Source: Heloderma charlesbogerti (lineage: Eukaryota; Chordata; Lepidosauria; Squamata; Helodermatidae). Taken from it: DNA of 64,000 nucleotides. The position numbers and the translations under genes were made by a program. Below the pieces are notes generated by a model. It was not told the origin of the DNA, did no database searches, and saw nothing but the letters and a program-made list of their open reading frames with translations. Below, piece by piece: positions 22,450 through 33,303 of the stretch. Location of the stretch: the NCBI GenBank assembly GCA_026122225.1, contig JANEZZ010001953.1:868001-932000 (forward strand), read 5' to 3'. Each line of letters starts with the position of its first letter. Position 1 is the stretch's first letter.

Positions 22450-23220
22450 TTGCTAAAGCGTTAAAGCGTCTCAAGGGTTAAAAAGCTCACTTTAGTAACT
22501 CGCCCTAAAGCACTGTTTCGCTTCTCCGTGAAATCACTATCTCAGTGCTGTGCTTCTTCGATGTTCTGTAGTTTCTCTGTTGTTATATAGACACAGTAGA
22601 GATCATTTGAGATCACGGGAGCTTCTCATCTCATTGCGAGCATGGAGAAGAAGAAAGGGGGGTAGAAAGGGGGGTTGGAAGCAATAATTCCCTGGCAGAG
22701 TGCTGGAATGGGGTGAAACTGAGAGGCTGGGCTGCTTTCATGGGAAGCCTTCAGATTCTGTACTCCAGAATCAAGGATTTTGGCTTCTCAAGGCAAAAGT
22801 GCACATATTGGGGAAAAGGGGGTGGGGAGATAAGGGAGTAACTGGGGGAGCCTTCAGAATTGTGCATTAGTTGCTCTCCATTCATAATAACGTAGTAGCA
22901 AGGGGGAGCCTGGGGGGGGGGAAGGGGCAAACAAGCCTCTCATTGGTTGAGCAGCCCCTGCTAGTCTGATGACATTCAGTTCTACTCGCCCCACCCCACC
23001 CAGAAGTATGTTTCTTTCAAGCACTGTGTGACCCCTGAAAACTGGATTTTAAAGGTACTGTGCACCGTGGCTTTTCTTGCTTCATGCGTCCTTGATGGAC
23101 CAATGCTGATTCCATGAAAATCCAGATAATACTCCAATGTGCCTCTCATTTTGTTCTTGTGAAGATCCCCCCAGAGTTTTGCAGCTTCCATCATCCACTG
23201 CAAATGATCCATGGTGCCCG
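22450..23220 (+). mobile_element. Repeat family R, copy 2
   Basis: Matches copy 1 in overall order: GGGGGGTAGAAAGGGGGGTTGG, AAGCCTCTCATTGGTTG, then a segment reading in reverse as GAACAAAATGAGAGGCACAT and TTTTCATGGAATCAGCATTG. That last segment is also found at 26,800-26,880. No protein is encoded. Confidence 0.55.
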
Positions 23221-23229
23221 CTTACCTTG

Positions 23230-23870
23230 TCTTGAGGTCCCTTGTCTTACAGTCTTTGCCTCTTTTTCCTACCGTGATCTCCAGCCCTGAAACCTGACCT
23301 TATTGGGCTCCAATAACTCTGCCCTTCCCCTCTGCACAGAAGCTGCACTCACCCGCAGCACCACAGTCTTTTTTCTGAACATGTACATCTCCCCATTGGT
23401 ATCAGTGGAACAATGACAGAATCAATGCTGTGCCTCTATAAGTTAATAATAGTGAAACAAGGCTTTAGGTCAAGGGTGGGCAACTGGTGCCCCTCCAGAT
23501 GTTTTGGCATACAACTTCCATTAGGTAAACAAATGGTTTGCTATGAGAGATTTGTACCTTTAGTCTCAGAGGGCACCAGCTTAATCCTTGGTGGTACTTG
23601 GCATCCAGGTACAAGCCATATGAAAAGGAGTTCCTCAGAGTCAAACTGATGTTATCTTAAAGTAAAAAGTAGGAATACACACAGCAACACACATTAGCTT
23701 GCACTGGTCTAGGCTAAATTGTTAACTTTTCCTCTCCAGGCATATCTACACCATAAACTACGAAGGCGAGATGGGCCCCATCTTTCCTCTGTTTTAGACA
23801 AGTGATGAAAACAACGTCGCTCTGTTCAGCTTTTATATGGGGTTGAGTCTGCTCTCTGAGGTTTTAATCA
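23230..23870. other. Mostly unassigned; one common repeat fragment
   Basis: At 23,471-23,525 the motif CAAGGGTGGGCAACTGGTGC and CCAGATGTTTTGGCATACAA form a widespread squamate repeat fragment. The rest is unassigned. Confidence 0.45.
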
Positions 23871-23879
23871 TATCTCCGC

Positions 23880-24000
23880 TGGTAATTTGATTTGTTGTTT
23901 TGAATTTGTTTTATAGTTATTTTTCTTTTTGTACACTGCCTTGAGATCCCTGTTTGGCCCAAACTGTGGGTTATAAATATTTTAATTGATAAAGAAATAC
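23880..24000 (+). mobile_element. L2-type 3' tail
   Basis: A T-rich run is followed by GTACACTGCCTTGAGATCCC and GGGTTATAAATATTTTAATTG, the L2/SINE type of 3' end. Confidence 0.55.
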
Positions 24001-24004
24001 AAAC

Positions 24005-25085
24005 TAATTTAATGGCTATTCCCTCTCCCCAGAGGACCCTGTCAACTGTAATTCTAAGAGGGGCTGGTAAAACACAGATCATTATTAACACTATCAGGAA
24101 ACTAGAATTCTCAGGATGGCGGGGGGGGGGGGTTAAAATGCTATAAACCCATTTTACATTTGTGGTACATTAAATTCACTCTTCTGCAAAGAATGTGCCT
24201 GATGTCCCTGAAATGGAAAAATCAGATTTTTATTTTTTGACTTATAGAAAACCTTTATCTTAATTTTGTCCATTCTTCCTGAGCAAAATCCTTTGGTACC
24301 TAGGTCTAAAGACAAGATTTCCAAAGAATCCCATGAGATCTTTTATCTGAGAAACAGAATCTAGCTTAACTAAGGCACTTTCACAAAGCAAAACCCTGGC
24401 ATGATTTACAGCCTGCAAACTGAAATGCAGCTTCTTCCCAGCAACTAGTATCCATTATCCAACAGCCTCCTGTTATTCTTGCTGAACAGGTTCATCTTTA
24501 GTTCACAGAGATGAAGTCACAATAATGGTGGTTTCATCCCATGGCTGGATTTTTTCCTGTCAGGCTATAATAAAGACTGGAACAATGTTTCGCGATATAC
24601 ACAAATAGTTGGGACATAATGGGAAGGTCAGCTGGCATGGGAAGCAGGAAACTCCCAACAAATTTTCTCCAACACATTATACTACACAAGGTAAGAAATT
24701 TTCAGAACACGCTATGCAACAGAGGGTGGGAGGGGTCAGTGGTGACAGGAGCTGGGGGCAAGGGAAAATGATCTGACACAATACAGACTGGTACTTATGG
24801 GAGTAATGAAGATGCATCATTGCTTGCAGGACAAGAAATAAAAGCAGGAGGATACATCTCAGTTGGCTCAAAGAAATGAACAGGGCTGTTTGTACAAAGG
24901 AAAACTTAAGCTCACCAGGCTATCTGATCTAACCATCCTTCTGATGGGTTGGATGTGTGTGGCGGGAGGACATGCGTTTTTCAGGGACCCTAGCACTATG
25001 ATGGAGCAGCAGTTTTTTGCTTTTCCCAAGTGCAGCATTTTGCTTTTCTCCACTGCAATGAAGCCATTCGCTACTCTAGGAGAAA
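24005..25085. other. Unassigned stretch with a G run
   Basis: G run at 24,120-24,132. No gene supported. Confidence 0.45.
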
Positions 25086-25091
25086 TTAAGG

Positions 25092-25865
25092 GCTTCTTCA
25101 CATGGAGCTTTTATCCTGCTATTGAGATGGTTCTCTCCTGGAAGTTTGTGGACTTTTTAGATGACGCCGTTACCCTCCAGGGTGTATCCCACCATTTTCC
25201 CCAGCCTATCCTATCCCGTGTTTTCTCCAAACACAAAAAATGTGGTATTTTTTCCAACCCATGAAACAGGAGCGCCATGACCTCCCCATGAAATTCTCCA
25301 ATAGTGGAAGAAACCAGCTGTGGGCATTTGTTTTCAGTTGTTGGGGGCATGGTCAGAATGACTAAGGCACTGAGAATGGGCTGCGGGGATGCGGGCAGAT
25401 TTGGCAGGCACAAGGGCTTGTGCTTTCTCCCTTCCTTGCAAGGAGGGGCGGGTGCACGGTTTGAGAGAAACTCTTGCCTCCACTCACGTCTTGCTGAGGA
25501 AGGAAAGTTCTGTGACCAACCCTTCCCCCCTACCAGCGATTCTCCCCTTTGCTTCAAGGTGACCCCCCTGCCAAACTGCCCAAATCCTGGCCGCAGTGCA
25601 GCGCACCACCTGCTTGGCAACAGCAGCACCAGACGGTGCCAAAGAAGTGCATTGCTCTCAAACCACGTGCTTGCCATGTAAATGCTTGAGTGCGTTTCTT
25701 GATTGGAGGGAGAAGAGGGTAAAATGCCTCCATGCAAGGAAGGGAGAGAGATCTGATCCCCCACCCCACCAAGCTCAGAAGCAACGTCCTCTGTTGATTC
25801 AGAGCACCCCGTTAAGTTCAGTGGGGCTTACTCCCAAGTAAGTGTGCCGAGGGTTGCAGACTTTC
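25092..25865 (+). mobile_element. Family M composite copy
   Basis: Starts GGGCTTCTTCACATGGAGCTTTTATCC, followed by a CCAGCCTATCC...CAAACACAAAAAATGTGG block. It ends with the inverted form of blocks seen at 21,420-21,600 (GAGGGTAAAATGCCTCC, GTTGATTCAGAGCACCCC). The same order recurs at 38,392-39,010, so the composite moved or was duplicated as a unit. The 217-codon minus-strand frame inside it has no function I can name. Confidence 0.6.
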
Positions 25866-25869
25866 AGCG

Positions 25870-26205
25870 TGTCAGTCCCCATCCACCAGTAATGTGCAAG
25901 GGGAGGGAAAGGGGCAGGAACCAGGGAGGAATTATCGCTACACCCCGAGCGGCATCACCACCCCCGTGAGAAGGAAAGAAATGAAAAATAACGTGATGGG
26001 GACAGCCATCTGAAGAGAACGACCCAGTTCTGCAATGATACTGGATGGGGAAAGAATCAGCATCGATGTGGAATTCTCCACCCATGTGATGGCGCCCTAA
26101 AAGAGTGAGTTTGCTAGGGTGGAAGCCAAACTAGAACACTGTGGGTTTTGATAAGATCAGAAATGTTTCAGTGGACTGATAGCAAAATACAAAGGCTGGC
26201 TCATG
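25870..26205. other. Unassigned stretch
   Basis: No gene or named repeat recognised. Confidence 0.4.
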
Positions 26206-26214
26206 GAAACATAC

Positions 26215-26290
26215 AAACAATAAATGTAATAAATAAATATGCAAGTAATAAATGTAATAAATAAATAAATAAATAAATAGATACTGTACC
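26215..26290. repeat. (AATA)n / AATGTAATAAATAAATA simple repeat
   Basis: A pure AAATAAATAAATAAATA run around 26,258-26,280, preceded by two AATGTAATAAATAAAT units. Confidence 0.9.
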
Positions 26291-26299
26291 TTAAGGTTT

Positions 26300-26375
26300 T
26301 AATTTTTGGGAACTGCCCAGAGAATTTCGGCTATGGGGTGGGATTGAAGTGCAATAAATAAATAAATAAATAAAA
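26300..26375 (+). mobile_element. L2 LINE 3' tail
   Basis: GGGAACTGCCCAGAGAATTTCGGCTATGGGG followed by CAATAAATAAATAAATAAATA. Compare the 35.6-kb L2, which reads GAACCGCCCAGAGAGCTTCG. Confidence 0.8.
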
Positions 26376-26483
26376 TTGAATGGCGAAAAGGAAGACCATT
26401 TTAAAATCATTTGTTATAGCTGCTTTTATAGCACACAGTAGCCAAAAATAAATAGGCTACAGAGGAATAATCATGTTGAGACA

Positions 26484-26511
26484 GACAGACAGACAGACAG
26501 ATATTCTAGAA
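26484..26511. repeat. (GACA)n microsatellite
   Basis: Seven uninterrupted ACAG/GACA units. Confidence 0.9.
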
Positions 26512-26619
26512 TCAACATAACTTCAGTTTTGGAGCATGAGTGCTTACAAATGCATTCATGCTCCAAAAATCACAAAAAATATAAGTTAATGCATCGATCT
26601 TAACTTCCACACCAAGGAT

Positions 26620-26745
26620 TGGATCTAGACTTAATCATACTGCATTGAGTAAATGCATTGAAATAAATGGGACTGAAGGTAGTCCACCGATTTCAGTGGG
26701 TCTACTCTAAATATGATTACAGGCACAAAACTATGCATGTTTAAA
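26620..26745. repeat. Small palindromic repeat (TTTCAGTGGGTCTACTC type)
   Basis: AATGCATTGAAATAAATGGG and ATTTCAGTGGGTCTACTCTA are arms of a short inverted-repeat element. It resembles those at 21,345, 39,010, 43,275, 54,395 and 63,105. Confidence 0.5.
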
Positions 26746-26789
26746 CAGAAAAAAGTCCTACAACTCCCACCATAAGTGCACCCTAAAGT

Positions 26790-27440
26790 CCAATCTACAT
26801 GGAAACAGAATGAGAAGAGCTTTCTAGTTATATCTGGATTTTCATGAAATCGCTTTGGTCCGTCAGGGGCACACGAAGCAAGAAAAGTGGAGTATACACT
26901 ACCTAAAAACCCGCTTTCACGGGTCACACAGCAGTTGAAACCCCCATACTTCGGGGTTGGATGGATGGAGTAGAACTGAACATCAAACCCGAAGGTGCTG
27001 CTCAGTGAATGACAGAGGCTTGCTCCTCGGCCCTGTCCAGGCTCCCCTGCTCAGGGGAGTTTACTGGAAGTGCTGAATTATGCCCCTGTAGTTTACCCCA
27101 TGCCTCTCTCCTCACCCACCATTGGGATATTGTGATTAACAGATACTGCGCTATTGTCAATGGGAAAAACAGGCTACATAATCTGAATGGACAAAGCAGC
27201 TACTGCGCTACTGGGAATGCTTGAAACAGTGCTATTGTCAATGGGGAAAACAGGCTACATACATACTGTGAACGGGTAAAGCAGCTACTGCGCTATTCTG
27301 AACACTTGAGACAGCGCAAAGTAGTGTTAAGTGGGGAAGAAAGCCTGTGTCCAAAAACGCCCTGCTGCGAATGGGGAAAAACAGGAAATGGGGGGAGGGG
27401 CGGCCCCACCCCTTGGCCACATCACTGTCAGATCACAGAG
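26790..27440 (-). mobile_element. Repeat family R, copy 3 (inverted)
   Basis: TATCTGGATTTTCATGAAAT, CACACGAAGCAAGAAAAG and GGGTCACACAGCAGTTGAAA are the reverse complement of blocks at 22,980-23,150. The opposite orientation of an otherwise collinear segment supports dispersal as a mobile repeat. Confidence 0.55.
27148..27316. repeat. Two-copy tandem repeat, about 80-bp unit
   Basis: CTATTGTCAATGGG...AAACAGGCTACATA...AAGCAGCTACTGCGCTA occurs twice in succession with moderate divergence. Confidence 0.85.
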
Positions 27441-27527
27441 GCAGATGTGTCTTGATCCTAGAATTTCTTTGTTTTTGAAAAGGAAATTAGCTGCATAAGC
27501 CTTTTCAGATAAGGGAGCACATTTTTA

Positions 27528-27690
27528 TTTTTTTTATTTTTATTTATTCATTACATTTATACACCACCTTTCTTCCACTGTGGAACTCAAGGTGGCTACA
27601 GGTGATTTCCCCTCCAAGCACTGACCAGACCCAGACCTGCTTAGCTTCAGCAAGGTAGCTGCCTCATATGCCTTCAGACTATGACCTGGG
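27528..27690 (-). mobile_element. 5S rRNA-derived SINE with L2-type tail
   Basis: On the minus strand the head contains GAAGCTAAGCAGGTCTGGGT and GGTCAGTGCTTGGAGGGG, which match the box A to box C internal promoter of 5S rRNA (GAAGCTAAGCAGGGTCGGGC; TACTTGGATGGGAGACC). A GCCACCTTGAGTTCC segment, a TATAAATGTAATGAATAAAT tail and A-rich DNA follow. This is the architecture of the 5S-Sauria SINEs known from lizards, mobilised by L2 LINEs. It is transcribed by RNA polymerase III in active copies; this one is diverged. Confidence 0.8.
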
Positions 27691-27808
27691 ACCATTTTAA
27701 CTTCATTGTGACTATAATATTTTGTACTGCATGTTAAGTTAATGAAAGCACTCCTGAAATTTTATCTCAGTTAAACTTTATATCACTTGTATAAGGTAGG
27801 CTATTTTT

Positions 27809-27813
27809 ATTAC
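27809..27813. repeat. LTR target duplication, left (ATTAC)
   Basis: ATTAC directly before TGTGAAAG; identical to 28,505-28,509. Confidence 0.8.
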
Positions 27814-28504
27814 TGTGAAAGATTGCTGAGCCTGAGACTAGTCCCAATAACCCTGAAAGGCAGGACAGGCCAAACCTGGCCACAAATCCCCGCAATAACC
27901 CAGCGGCTTTCCACCCAGGCCAACAGGCACCGAAATGAGCACTGAAGTTATGCAGGCCACACCACACCAACTAAAAGTTGGGGAAGGTTTATTGAAGGAA
28001 AAGGGACAATTGGGAAGGAAGGGGAGAGGTGGTAGGTTGTGCAGGAAATTACAGGCAAGATTGCAACAAACGGAACACCCAGGAACGCTGAGAGCCTTTA
28101 TACGCACCCCCAAGCAAAATCACAGAGCTAGCTAGTCTATCCTATACATACCAAAGTATGGGCCTTCCAGGGTAGTTTCCAGCCATCAACACATCCAAGA
28201 GCCATCGGGGAGCGGGGGACGACCTGCCTCTTCCTCAGCCCCCTATTCAAGACCCGGCCCTAGCAACTCAGAATTTGTGTGACCAATCAAAGCTCAGCCC
28301 TGGGGCACACCACCCTCCCTTCAGAAGAGGCAGGGGCGTCCCACCGAACACAGCCATTCTCTCTTCCCCAGTTAACAGGGACTGAGCTTGGCCTTGAGCA
28401 GCAGGGCCCAGGAGGTGCTTGAGAACAACCATCTCCAGGTGGTTACCTCGGACATGACAGGCTGGCCTATTCTCAGGGCAGGGAGCAGGCCCCCATTCGT
28501 CACA
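27814..28504 (-). mobile_element. Solo LTR (LTR retroelement)
   Basis: The unit is 691 bp, begins TGTGA and ends TCACA (terminal inverted repeat), and is flanked by the 5-bp duplication ATTAC. On the minus strand it begins TGTGACGAATGGGGGCC and has a CAATAAACC polyadenylation signal at about 27,990, giving the orientation. No gag, pol or second LTR is present on either side, so it looks like a solo LTR left after recombination. Whether the parent was Gypsy-like or an endogenous retrovirus cannot be told from the LTR alone. Confidence 0.8.
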
Positions 28505-28509
28505 ATTAC
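28505..28509. repeat. LTR target duplication, right (ATTAC)
   Basis: ATTAC directly after TCACA; identical to 27,809-27,813. Confidence 0.8.
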
Positions 28510-28875
28510 TATCTACACCAGTATTATTATTATTATCTTCATAGTTTGTCCAATGGTTTGAAAAGAGTACTATGCATACAGTGTAGTCCTTTGTTGTTAT
28601 CCCTGTATTACCTGGGGGTAGGGAGTTAGAAGTGAGTAAGAGTTAACACAGCCCTGGAATAGAGTCCACAGTTCTTATCACAGGCTGCAAATCAAATGAA
28701 TATTACCGCAATTTCAAAACAGATGCAAAACAGATCACTAAAGCAAGTGAGCCAAGCCAGAGAGTCCAACGGAAGTGGCAGCTCCTTTCACTCACACACG
28801 CACACAAAAGATGTGCAGTACGATGTTACAAACAGTCACAAATATGTCAACATTTGCTACCATACAGAAGGTGCA
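28510..28875. other. Unassigned stretch
   Basis: (TTA)n at 28,523-28,537. No gene recognised. Confidence 0.45.
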
Positions 28876-28876
28876 A

Positions 28877-29215
28877 CCCTATCGAGATAGGCATCCGTCT
28901 GGAAGATTCCTTCTGCGCTTCAGCTGCCCTGCATTCGCGGCTAGACAGCTGATTTTGGCTGTCTAGCCATGGGAAGTCAGAGCGGGGGGGGGGGGGAGAT
29001 GCCAGACAACGCATAGTAAGCGTCGGAAAGGCACTTCCACCCGCCCTGGCCCGCCCCCAGGAACATCCCGTTTTCGCTGCTCCGTGCTGCTCTTATGAGC
29101 ACGGAGCATGGGGCCGATCCGCACTGCCTACAAGGCAGCGCAGGAGGGAGTGCAGCAACCTATCCTATGGCCATCTACCCACTGACTAGCAGCCATAGGA
29201 TTGCGTCCTTAGCCA
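28877..29215. mobile_element. Hairpin MITE family H2, copy 1
   Basis: The ends are inverted: GCAACCCTATCGAG on the left and CATAGGATTGCGTCC on the right. The interior has two hairpins: GGCTAGACAGC...GCTGTCTAGCC at 28,939-28,963 and GCTCCGTGCTGCTC...GAGCACGGAGC. It also contains GCACTGCCTACAAGGCAGCG. The same modules are found at 46,273-46,702. No coding capacity. Confidence 0.75.
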
Positions 29216-29628
29216 TACTTCACATATAACAAATTCAGCAACACATCGCACAAAACATGCACACCTTCAGCAGCACAACAAACATGCTAAAGCACTCAGC
29301 AGCACATCACACACACAAAACTGCACATGCACCACGTCACATGCAAACACAAAAGCATGTAGCAGCATGTCACATGCACATATGCACAAATATGCAACAG
29401 AACATCACTTAGAAACATATGGAAATAAACATTAGCACATCATATGCACACATGGATGAACAGATGCAAGAGTATCTCACATTCACACATACACAGCAGC
29501 ACATCAGTGTAAACACACTCATATACATGCAGCACTGCATACACAAAAACACCCAGCAGCAAATCACGGTGGGAACCAAATTGCATGCAAACACACAGAG
29601 CAGCATGTTACGCACAAATCTACAGAGA
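29215..29628. repeat. CA-rich degenerate minisatellite
   Basis: Repeated CAGCAGCACATCACA, ACATGCAAACACA and related blocks appear about ten times with varying spacing. The plus-strand frame through the array is an accident of the repeat. Confidence 0.8.
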
Positions 29629-29629
29629 C

Positions 29630-30826
29630 GCAGCTGGTCCCCATCCACATACCTACTGGCTTCTAAAGACCTGCAGGCTGCTGACTCAGATGAACTGCGT
29701 CCTAGAGTAATAAAGGAACTGGCAGAAGAACTCTCAGAACCACTGTCTATTCTCGTTGAGAAATCATGGAGGACGGGGGAAGTGCCAGAAGACTGGAAGA
29801 GGGCTAATGTTCTCCCTATCTTCAAAAAGGGCAAAAAGGAGGAACCTGGGAACTACAGACCAGTCAGTCTGACATCAATCCCTGGGACAAATCTGGAGCA
29901 AATTATAAAGCAATCAATCTGTAAACACCTTGAAAATTGGACTCAAAGAGAATTGGACTCAAAGAGTGCTTATCAATGGGATCTTCTCAAACTGGGGAAA
30001 GGTAACAAGCGGGGTCCTGCAGGGCTTAGTCCTGGGCCCCGTGCTCTTCAACATTTTTATTAATAACTTGGAGGAGGAGGTGCAGGGAATGCTTATCAAA
30101 CTTGCAGATGACACAAAATTGGGATAGCTAATACCTTGGAAGACAGAAACAAAATTCAAAGTGATCTTGATAAGCTGGAGTGCTGGGCAGAAAACAACAG
30201 AATGAAATTTAACAGGGATAAATGCCATGTTCCACACCTAGAAAAAAGAAACCAAATGCAGTTACAGGACGGGGGATACTTGGCTCAACAATACTGCAAG
30301 CGAGAAGTATACATAGCTTCCAAATCACGTGAAGTACTAGTTCCCCTCTACTCAGCACTGGTTAGGCCTCATCTTGAGTACGGTGTCCAGTTCTGGGTGC
30401 CACACTTTAAGAAGGACTGGAAACAAAGCCCTATGGGGAGAGACTGAAAGAACTGGGCCTATTTAGCCTTGAGAAGACTGAGGGGAGATAGGATAGCGCA
30501 CTTCAAGTACTTGAAAGGTTGTCACAGAGAGGAAGGCCAGGTTCTCTTCTCCATCATCCCAGAGTGCAGGACACAGAATAATGGGCTCAAGTGACAGGAA
30601 GCCAGATTCCGGCTGAACATCAGGAAAAACTTCCTGACTGTTAGAGCAATATGACAATGGAACCAATGACCTAGGGAGGGGGTGGGCTCTCCCACACTGG
30701 AGGCATTCAAGACGAGGCTGGACAGCCATCTGTCAGGGATGCTGTGAGTGTGACTTAGATTCCTGCACTGAGCAGGGGTGTGGACTTTTGGTCTTGTAGG
30801 CCCCTTCCAACCCTATTATTCTATGA
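29630..30826 (+). mobile_element. CR1 LINE, truncated and internally deleted
   Basis: ORF2 starts within LASKDLQAADSDELRPRVIK and continues with EPGNYRPVSLTSIPG to CKHLENW. It then jumps to TQRVLINGIFSNWG-type sequence, with about 90 residues missing, including the YLDFSK catalytic block. A 16-bp duplication of ATTGGACTCAAAGAG marks the junction. It resumes with VLGPVLFNIFINNLEEE and LADDTKLG and then breaks by frameshift. A further deletion after [20 protein letters not shown] fuses to the RLKELG region. The 3' end has CCCCTTCCAACCC and ATTCTATGATG. Inactive. Confidence 0.92.
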
Positions 30827-30939
30827 TGATATGATGACTCCGATGACGGCCATTTTTCTTTTGGAAGGCAGGCTCCACCAAGGGAAAATTAATCCCTTGA
30901 ACTAGACATGGGTTGCAATATGTACTATTTTATTATTTT

Positions 30940-31095
30940 ACTTTTACTGTTTTCATACTGCCTTTTCGTAGAAGTCACCAAAGTATATACTACATAAAAT
31001 AAAACAATAGGATCATAAAAACATAAAAATCAACAAAAAAAATGATAAAACATTAAAACCACGTTAAAGCATTAAAGGCCATTTAGAAGACCAAA
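30940..31095 (-). mobile_element. L2/SINE-type 3' tail
   Basis: On the minus strand a T-rich run precedes GGTGACTTCTACGAAAAGGCAGTATGAAA and AATAAAATAG. Only the tail is present. Confidence 0.5.
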
Positions 31096-31099
31096 ATGC

Positions 31100-32340
31100 A
31101 CTTAGTTAAATGTCTGGTTAAAATAGGAACTTTGAGACTTCAGAACTTTTGGAACACATAACAGATTGTCACCAGACCCGCAGAAAAAGTTCTGCCCTTA
31201 CAATATCCTTGAATTTTTAATATTATCTAAAATGCCAAAAGGAAAACAAAATAAGATACATTTTGGGTGGGCATCAAAATGATTACAAACAGAGGATGCC
31301 TGTTGTGCAATGCAAACTTTTAAAACTGCTGTAACTAATCATTCTTCATCAGAATGTTCTGAAATTTGGTTACATACCCTTATTATTTTTCCATGTCAAA
31401 TTTCATGGTAATTGTTCAGTCGCCTTGATTTTATTATGAATAGTGGTTTAAGCTTTTAAATGACAGAAGGCTGAAAAGGCAATCCACCTAACACAGAGCA
31501 GCTCCTGTGATGATAGATAACAAAGCCCTGCTTGGAAGTTCCCCCTCCCATGTTCAGTGTTGTGTTTGGGGGCGGGGGGAGCAGGTTAGCCCTGCCCCTT
31601 CTGACACAGTCCCTACATTCATATTCCCTACAGATTTCAAGGGATTTGAGTTCTTTATGACTGCAGGAAGCCAATAGGCTGCTCCTGATAGATTTTTGAG
31701 ATGATATACATTTGATTATTCACACTAGTAGGTTCTCCATAGATATTAATATCAAATAGGAGAAAATGTAAGGAACATTGCAGAACTTAATTTTAACCAT
31801 AAAATGTATAATTTACATTTCTAGCAAGTCTGCAAGTGAGGCACACTCCCCTCAGCTCAATTTGGAAATGGGCCATCAATTACAGGTATTTTTAGAAATC
31901 TCTCAGAAAAATCATATATTTTTAATGAGAGTTTTACATTGACTCATAATATTGGTTGCATAGATTAGACTGAGCATATATTTTCATACATATTTGTCCA
32001 CATCTTGGACACAAGTTAGTGCTCATGTAGCGCTAACAAATGTCCTGCACTGCCCACCGCCCGCCCCTGCAGGGATTGTTAAATTGCCAGGAACTAGTGG
32101 GCAAGCAATTCTCCCAAGCCTGAGGAAAAAAGAAGCTGTGTGGCCCCAGAACTGGTCTCACCAAGTTCTGAAAAGCTTCCTAAGCCAAGTAGCCAATATC
32201 TTACACAAAAGCTTTTATTATTATCCCTCTAACCTATGTTTTTAAGATCTCTTTAGTTTATACAGATTTTGAAATGGAAACAAAGTGCACAACCTTCCTC
32301 CCATCTGCCTTAGCATTCAATACAAATTACAACACTAGTC
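31100..32340. other. Unassigned stretch
   Basis: No gene or named repeat recognised. A G-rich block lies at 31,570-31,585. Confidence 0.45.
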
Positions 32341-32344
32341 TCTC

Positions 32345-32880
32345 TGTGTGTGTGTTTATTTACTGTATTTTGATCACTGCCCCATAACACAAATTCTCTA
32401 GGCAGCTCACACACAGAGACAACGTGAAAATGCAGCATAGATAATAAAAACCATTACAAAAATAAAAACATAGATTTTAAACTGGGAACATTAAAATACA
32501 GTTTAAAACAATAAAAAATGACAAAAATAAAAATATAGGTTTTAAAATGACAGGCCCAGACTAAAAGACCTAAGTTATCTAAAAAGCCTGGGTGGTCAAA
32601 ATGGTTTCTCCCTGGTTCTCAAAAGACAATGAAGATGGTGCCAGGCAAGCCTCTCTGGGCAGGCTGTTCTACAGCTGTGCTGCCATACCTGAAAAGGCCC
32701 TCTCCCAAGGGGACACCTGGTTCACTTCATTTGGCAGGGGCTCTCGGAGAAGGGTCTCTGAAGAAGATCTTGCAGTGATGGTGGGTACATATGGTAGGTC
32801 TTTCAGGTAATCTGGTCCTAAGATCGGACAGGATTCCAGATCATGCTGTGAGTCTGCTCCGTACAGCCGCCCCTCCACTT
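32345..32880 (-). mobile_element. L2 LINE, ORF2 C-terminus and 3' UTR
   Basis: Minus-strand frame 32,878-32,669 reads LGPDYLKDLPYVPTI, LLREPLPNEVNQVSPWERAF and GMAAQL then stop. This is the conserved end of L2-clade ORF2, comparable with VRRVATRRRAFSAVAPQL in the copy at 35.3 kb. A 3' UTR rich in AAAATAAAAAC (plus strand) follows to about 32,345. 5'-truncated. Confidence 0.85.
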
Positions 32881-32884
32881 CAGA

Positions 32885-33300
32885 TCTTCCTCACCCAATC
32901 CATGGTAAACCCACATTGTGCTGATAGGACCTAGCAGGTTTTCTGTATTGTTGGGTATTGACGCAACTGCACTGACCCAAGTGTGAGGCACTGGCCATTT
33001 GAACAGTTCATTCCTCTTGATGATTTAACATCAGCAACCTCCTCTTGCTGAGGTTCAGTTAGAATAAAAGAAACAAGCTGAACAGAATAAAATGAAGATT
33101 TCATTTTACCTGTCTGAGTATCATTCTAAAATGCTGCCATCTTATGGACATTTGTATATATAACAGGGATGTAGACAGTAATAAACTGTGAGAGCTGGGC
33201 TGCTACTGTAGCGAACTCCTTACCACTAAGCACTTTCTCCAAATGAATTCTCTGTCCCTTTTGCTTTCAGTCTCCAAGACTCTTTAGTTTGTGAAGAACA
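32885..33300. other. Unassigned stretch
   Basis: Nothing recognised. Confidence 0.4.
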
Positions 33301-33303
33301 TTC

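Noticed and set aside
25111..25764. 217-codon minus-strand frame
   Set aside because: Lies inside a family M composite; the related copy at 38.4 kb does not keep the frame and no domain is visible.
29215..29628. CRISPR-like array
   Set aside because: Repeats are degenerate and irregularly spaced with no unique spacers, and the genome is a vertebrate one.
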